From contig JBFMAZ010000106.1 in NCBI GenBank assembly GCA_040755415.1, forward strand, positions 1-9,000: a stretch of 9,000 nucleotides of DNA. Direction: 5' to 3'. The notes below the pieces were generated by a model, which was not told the origin of the DNA, did no database searches, and saw only the letters and a program-made list of their open reading frames with translations. A program made the position numbers and the translations under genes. Position 1 is the first letter of the stretch; the number at the start of each line of letters is the position of its first letter. Source of the DNA: QYQD01 sp040755415 (lineage in GTDB: Bacteria > Desulfobacterota > QYQD01). This document shows, in pieces, positions 5,633 through 9,000 of this stretch.

Positions 5633-6604
5633 TTGCATATTCTCAATCAGAAAGGGGTCAGAGTCGGTGGGCAGGCAGTCATTGAAGGGGTCATGATGCG
5701 TGCCCCCCGGGCTATAGCCATAGCCGTGCGCAAGGCCAACGGCGAAGTGGTGATTAAGGGAGATGTCTGGCGTTCCCTGGCCGAACGTTTTTCATTTCTC
5801 AAATGGCCAATTTTACGGGGTGTACTGGTGCTGGGCGAGGCCCTGGTCAACGGAATACAGGCCTTGAGTTTTTCGGCGAATCAGGCCATGGAAGAAGAGG
5901 ATCGTGGGCGTACTACCGGGACCGGCTCATGGGCTATTTTCTTTACTATGGTAGTGGCCATGGCCCTGGGTATATTTCTGTTTGTGGTACTGCCCCATGT
6001 AATAAGTCTCTGGATTGCTGAGATTGCCCCGGAGGCTCTGGGCATAGATTCCGTTTACTTTCACCTGATTGATGGACTTTTAAAAATTGCCTTTTTTCTC
6101 CTCTATATTTTGGGAATTTCGCAACTAAAAGATATACAGAGGATATTCCAATATCACGGCGCCGAGCACAAGTCAATTTATGCCTATGAAGCAGGTGAAG
6201 CCCTGACGGTGGAAAATGCCCGGAAATACTCGACCCTCCATCCCCGATGCGGGACGGCGTTTATCCTGATGGTTTTAATTATCAGCATAGTTATATTTTC
6301 CATAGTCTTTGCCTTCATACCGAAACCAAATGCCTGGCCATTTTGGGTATCCAATGTGGCTTATATCTTTTTAAAGATAGGCCTTATGTTACCGATAGCC
6401 GGGTTATCTTATGAGCTTACGAGGTGGACAAGCAGTCGATCAGATCGTGCCTGGGTACGTCCATTAGTTGCGCCCGGGCTCTACTTACAGAGGCTTACCA
6501 CCCGTGAGCCATCCGATGATCAGATAGAAGTGGCCTTACGCGCCCTGAGCCGTGCCTTATCTTTAAACAGCCAATACAAAGTTCCCTATCAGGCCCCTTC
6601 CTAG
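5633..6604 (+). CDS. DUF1385 family (YqhQ-like) membrane protein
   Basis: This 323-residue integral membrane protein is of the DUF1385/YqhQ family, whose biochemical role is not established. Diagnostic segments are GGQAVIEGVMMR (12-23), QYHGAEHKSIYAYE (173-186), HPRCGTAF (203-210), YELTRW (260-265) and PGLYLQRLTTREP (281-293). Likely membrane helices lie near 57-78 (weak), 100-128, 145-164, 207-229 and 239-258. The conserved histidines and glutamate in the HGAEHKS segment, with C206, look like a metal or catalytic site, but that is inference. The start is TTG at 5633, 2 bases after the rpmE stop, with AAAGGGA (5615-5621) 11 bases upstream. The next canonical in-frame start (ATG, residue 21) would delete the conserved GGQAV motif. 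The family often sits beside rpmE, prfA and prmC in Clostridia and Desulfobacterota, which suggests a link to translation that has never been explained. Confidence 0.88.
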   Translation: MHILNQKGVRVGGQAVIEGVMMRAPRAIAIAVRKANGEVVIKGDVWRSLAERFSFLKWPILRGVLVLGEALVNGIQALSFSANQAMEEEDRGRTTGTGSWAIFFTMVVAMALGIFLFVVLPHVISLWIAEIAPEALGIDSVYFHLIDGLLKIAFFLLYILGISQLKDIQRIFQYHGAEHKSIYAYEAGEALTVENARKYSTLHPRCGTAFILMVLIISIVIFSIVFAFIPKPNAWPFWVSNVAYIFLKIGLMLPIAGLSYELTRWTSSRSDRAWVRPLVAPGLYLQRLTTREPSDDQIEVALRALSRALSLNSQYKVPYQAPS

Positions 6605-6610
6605 TTACAA

Positions 6611-6662
6611 AAAATTCGAAATTCGAATTTCGAAATTCGAAATTAATCAAATAACCAAAATC
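6611..6662. repeat. TTCGAA-rich dispersed repeat with a 20-bp perfect palindrome
   Basis: Bases 6615-6634 (TTCGAAATTCGAATTTCGAA) form a perfect 20-bp palindrome and overlap further TTCGAA units. The element continues as AATTAATCAAATAACCAAAAT, which resembles the downstream part of the repeat at 8779-8847. It fills most of the 90-base gap between the DUF1385 gene and prfA. The self-complementary core could form a hairpin in the mRNA ahead of prfA, but no T-run follows. Confidence 0.65.
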
Positions 6663-6694
6663 CAGAATTTCGGGCCAGATGTGTCGGTAATTTT

Positions 6695-7753
6695 ATGTTT
6701 GAGAGATTAGAAGAAGTAGAAGAAAAATACCTCGGTTTAGAAAAGATGCTTGGCGATCCGCAGGTGGTAAGTAACCCGGCGCAATACCAGAGATATGCCA
6801 AAGAACATTCAACCATGGGAAAATTGGTTGAAACCTACCGCCGGTACAAGGAAATCAAAGAGCAGATCGCTGATAACACGGAGTTAATGCACGATGAAGA
6901 CGAAGAAATACGGGAGATGGCTAAGGAAGAGGTCTATAATTTAAAGAAGGAACTGGAAAATCTGGAACATGAGTTAAAGATACTCCTGCTTCCCAGGGAC
7001 CCTAATGACGAAAGGAATACCATTCTGGAGATCCGGGCTGGTACCGGCGGCGAGGAGGCGGCCTTGTTTGTAGCCGACCTGTTCCGTATGTACAGCCGGT
7101 TTGCCGAGCGGCATAGCTGGAAGGTCGAGATCATGAGTTCCAATCCGACCGGCATCGGAGGCTTCAAGGAGATTATCGCCCTTATATCCGGTGAGAATGT
7201 CTATAGCCAGCTTAAATATGAGAGCGGCGTCCACCGGGTGCAGAGGGTGCCCGTGACCGAGGCCCAGGGAAGGATTCATACCTCGGCGGTGACCGTGGCC
7301 ATCCTTCCGGAGGCGGAAGAGGTAGACGTATATATTGACCCGGCCGATATTCGCGTGGATGTCTATCGTTCTTCCGGCCCGGGGGGGCAGAGCGTCAATA
7401 CCACTGATTCCGCGGTGCGTGTCACGCACATCCCAACCGGGATGGTGGTGACCTGCCAGGACGAAAAGTCGCAGCATAAAAATAAGGCCAAGGCCCTGAA
7501 GATACTAAGGGCTCGGTTGCTTGACAAGACACAGAAAGAGCAGCAGGAAAAGATAGCCCGGGAGCGTAAGAGCCAGATTGGCACCGGTGACCGGAGCGAA
7601 CGTATCCGTACCTACAATTTCCCGCAGGGTAGGATGACCGACCACCGCATTGGTCTCACTCTCTACCGGCTGGATGCGGTTCTGGGGGGTGAACTGGAAG
7701 ACGTCATCTCTCCGCTTATTGCGTACTATCAGGCCGAGGCGCTGAAACATTGA
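6695..7753 (+). CDS. prfA: Peptide chain release factor 1 (RF1)
   Basis: RF1 reads UAA and UAG stop codons in the ribosomal A site and triggers hydrolysis of the finished peptide. The length of 352 residues is close to the family norm of about 360. Residues 1-105 are the helical N-terminal domain. The stop-codon tripeptide is PVT (186-188) in HRVQRVPVTEAQGRIHTS; RF2 would have SPF, so this is RF1. The catalytic GGQ is at 230-232 within SSGPGGQSVNTTDSAV, and Q232 is the target of PrmC, encoded next. The C-terminal part holds RIRTYNFPQGRMTDHRIG (303-320). The start is ATG 6695, which matches the usual RF1 N-terminus, but the Shine-Dalgarno is poor and a repeat lies upstream. It ends in UGA, which RF1 itself does not read, and the frame stays open into prmC. 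No essential residue is missing. Confidence 0.98.
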   Translation: MFERLEEVEEKYLGLEKMLGDPQVVSNPAQYQRYAKEHSTMGKLVETYRRYKEIKEQIADNTELMHDEDEEIREMAKEEVYNLKKELENLEHELKILLLPRDPNDERNTILEIRAGTGGEEAALFVADLFRMYSRFAERHSWKVEIMSSNPTGIGGFKEIIALISGENVYSQLKYESGVHRVQRVPVTEAQGRIHTSAVTVAILPEAEEVDVYIDPADIRVDVYRSSGPGGQSVNTTDSAVRVTHIPTGMVVTCQDEKSQHKNKAKALKILRARLLDKTQKEQQEKIARERKSQIGTGDRSERIRTYNFPQGRMTDHRIGLTLYRLDAVLGGELEDVISPLIAYYQAEALKH

Positions 7754-7757
7754 TATA

Positions 7758-7797
7758 AGATACAGAAAACAGAAGTTAGAATGCAGAATACAGTCCG
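7758..7797. repeat. CAGAA/ACAG-rich short repeat spanning the prfA-prmC junction
   Basis: The stretch is built from variants of CAGAA, AGAAGTTAGAA and CAGAATACAG. Such words are typical of a short-period intergenic repeat seen in many bacteria with repeat-rich gaps. It fills the 27-base gap after prfA and runs through the first codons of prmC, so the apparent prmC start codon (7781) lies inside it. The repeat assignment rests on word pattern only, because no second copy is seen in this window. Confidence 0.4.
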
Positions 7798-8740
7798 TAG
7801 GACAGGCATAAGCAGATTCTATAATCTCCCCCGGAATACTATAGGTAGCATCCTGAGGCGTACCCAAGAGATCCTGACTGCTGCCGGCGTCCCGGAGCCT
7901 GAGGCCGACGCCCAGGTACTTATGGCCCATGTCCTCGGGGTAGATCGTCTAAACCTCTTCTTGAATATGGATCGGGTCTTATCCCCCGCAGAAGAAAAGG
8001 CGCTGGCCGGTCTTATCCGGGAGAGAACAAAAAGAAAACCCCTCCAACATATCCTGGGCGAGCAGGAATTCTGGTCACTTTCCTTTAGAGTAACCCCTGA
8101 GGTCTTGATCCCCAGGCCGGAGACAGAAATCCTGGTTGAGGCGGTTCTGAATACCGTCAAAAAACAGGGCATCCCTCCAGATGACCTTACCATACTTGAC
8201 CTTTGTACGGGAAGCGGTATCCTGGCTATTGTATTGGCCAGAGAACTCCCTGGCGCTGATATATATGCCGTGGATATCTCAAAAGAGACCCTTTCTGTGG
8301 CCCAAGAAAATGCCCGGAGGCATAAGGTCTCTGATTCCATTACCTTTTTACGGGGCGACCTTTTTGCCCCCCTGGCCGGCCAGGGGGTATCTTTTGACCT
8401 TATTGTTTCCAATCCCCCTTATATATCGGGAGAGATGTTCCCGGAACTGTTGCCGGAGGTGCGGGATTATGAACCGCGGCTGGCCTTAGATGGCGGTCCG
8501 GATGGTCTGGACGTGATCCGAAAGATAATTATCCAGAGCGCTGCGCACCTCAAGCTTGGAGGCTGGCTTTTCCTTGAGATAGGCGATGGACAGGGAGCGA
8601 GAGTCTTAAAGGAATTTGAAAGACGTAAGGCCTTTGGAAATGTCTCCATAATACGCGACTATTGTGGCATTAATCGGGTAATTCGGGCACAGAGGATTAA
8701 CTGGATTGATGAATGTAACACTTTAGATGTTTGGGAGTAA
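7781..8740 (+). CDS. prmC: Release factor glutamine N5-methyltransferase PrmC
   Basis: PrmC transfers a methyl group from S-adenosylmethionine to the GGQ glutamine of release factors, raising their activity; its RF1 substrate is encoded just upstream. The protein has 319 residues against 277 in E. coli. The N-terminal helical substrate-binding domain spans about 20-105 (TIGSILRRTQEILTAAGV at 20-37, ADAQVLMAHVLG at 42-53). Next come PRPETE (111-116), the SAM-binding motif LDLCTGSGILAI (139-150), acidic D165 in YAVDIS, and the catalytic NPPY (211-214), followed by EPRLALDGGPDGLD (231-244). The extra length is an N-terminal extension of about 18 residues and a C-terminal tail after about 304. 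The extension is encoded partly by repeat-like DNA, and ATG 7781 has no clear Shine-Dalgarno. The next in-frame ATG (residue 48) is too late, so the true start may be a non-canonical codon near residue 18-20. It lies in the same frame as prfA, 27 bases after its stop. Confidence 0.95.
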   Translation: MQNTVRRTGISRFYNLPRNTIGSILRRTQEILTAAGVPEPEADAQVLMAHVLGVDRLNLFLNMDRVLSPAEEKALAGLIRERTKRKPLQHILGEQEFWSLSFRVTPEVLIPRPETEILVEAVLNTVKKQGIPPDDLTILDLCTGSGILAIVLARELPGADIYAVDISKETLSVAQENARRHKVSDSITFLRGDLFAPLAGQGVSFDLIVSNPPYISGEMFPELLPEVRDYEPRLALDGGPDGLDVIRKIIIQSAAHLKLGGWLFLEIGDGQGARVLKEFERRKAFGNVSIIRDYCGINRVIRAQRINWIDECNTLDVWE

Positions 8741-8778
8741 CTATTCAGCCCTTATCATTTTAGACAGATGACCTGGCT

Positions 8779-8847
8779 AAATTCGAAAATCGAAGCACGA
8801 AATCCGAAACAATATCAAATGCCCAAAATATGAAATTCAAAACGAAT
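8779..8847. repeat. TTCGAA/CGAAA-rich dispersed repeat downstream of prmC
   Basis: The element begins AAATTCGAAAATCGAAGC and continues through ACGAAATCCGAAAC to a TATCAAATGCCCAAAATATG segment and AATTCAAAACG. The TCAAAT-CCAAAA word pair also occurs at 3751-3764 and 6647-6661, and inverted at about 3925-3945. This marks it as another member of the intergenic repeat family in this window. With the repeat-free stretch 8848-8886 it forms the gap between prmC and the minus-strand gene at the right edge. I see no clear terminator for either gene. Confidence 0.6.
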
Positions 8848-8886
8848 TAGTTCTACTATAGTTTGGAACATTACAGCATTGTCCGG

Positions 8887-9000
8887 TTAGGTTTTTGCAT
8901 GTAGGTATTCCTGTTGATCTTTGACATTATTGGCTGCGAGGTCATCTCCGGCGTTGCGGATTTCATTTTCAATCTTGATTCGCAATTCCCGGACCCTCTG
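8887..9000 (-). CDS. 3' end of an unrecognised minus-strand gene (partial)
   Basis: On the minus strand one frame is open from the window edge to TAA at 8887-8889, giving 37 C-terminal residues. They read QRVRELRIKIENEIRNAG, then DDLAANNVKDQQEYLHAKT. The charged, helix-forming composition looks protein-like. A second minus-strand frame is also open to 8871, but its product is Ser/Met/Asn-rich and less convincing. The plus strand is open from 8905 without a start codon that has a Shine-Dalgarno. I do not recognise the family. The gene would be convergent with prmC. Confidence 0.45.
   Translation of the reverse strand, partial: QRVRELRIKIENEIRNAGDDLAANNVKDQQEYLHAKT

Noticed and set aside
6974..7477. 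167-codon minus-strand open frame over prfA
   Set aside because: RF1 explains the sequence; the antisense product has no recognisable features.
7751..7753. UGA as a selenocysteine codon joining prfA and prmC
   Set aside because: RF1 ends at its normal length here, no catalytic position calls for selenocysteine, and no clear SECIS-like hairpin follows the UGA.
7819..8412. 197-codon minus-strand open frame over prmC
   Set aside because: It is antisense to the complete PrmC motifs, with Ser/Arg-rich low-information composition and no start signal.
8850..8869. Terminator hairpin between prmC and the right-edge gene
   Set aside because: Only a 4-bp stem (GTTC/GAAC) forms, and no T-run follows.

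Overview
The window is a chromosomal housekeeping region from a bacterium, most likely an anaerobic member of the Desulfobacterota (the former Deltaproteobacteria). This placement rests on the close resemblance of the Rho N-terminal half to deltaproteobacterial Rho as I remember it, on the rho-rpmE-DUF1385-prfA-prmC gene order, on the PocR and HDOD signalling genes, and on the density of short hairpin-forming intergenic repeats. It is inferred from family knowledge, not from a database search.

Left part (1-3022): repeat and hairpin sequence (1-207); a minus-strand stand-alone PocR-domain sensor protein (208-705); a divergent SixA-like histidine phosphatase (914-1405) with a plausible intrinsic terminator; then a long minus-strand HDOD-GAF signalling protein (1499-3022). 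These look like one-gene units rather than an operon.

Middle (3023-4038): about 1 kb without a convincing gene, between the divergent HDOD-GAF gene and rho. It holds a second copy of the C-run/G-run two-hairpin repeat found at the left edge, an AT-rich stretch with a good sigma70-like promoter match, and a mosaic of short-period repeats just upstream of rho.

Right part (4039-8740): five plus-strand genes that are often found together: rho (transcription termination), rpmE (ribosomal protein L31, zinc-binding type), a DUF1385/YqhQ-family membrane protein, prfA (release factor 1) and prmC (the methyltransferase that modifies the GGQ glutamine of RF1). The gaps between them carry further copies of dispersed repeats. 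prfA and prmC share a reading frame and are separated only by the UGA stop and nine further codons. The end of a probable minus-strand gene enters at the right edge (8887-9000).

I see no convincing new multi-gene system. The points most worth checking are the repeat families, one of which appears to supply the start of prmC, the long unexplained rho leader, and the in-frame RF1/PrmC arrangement.
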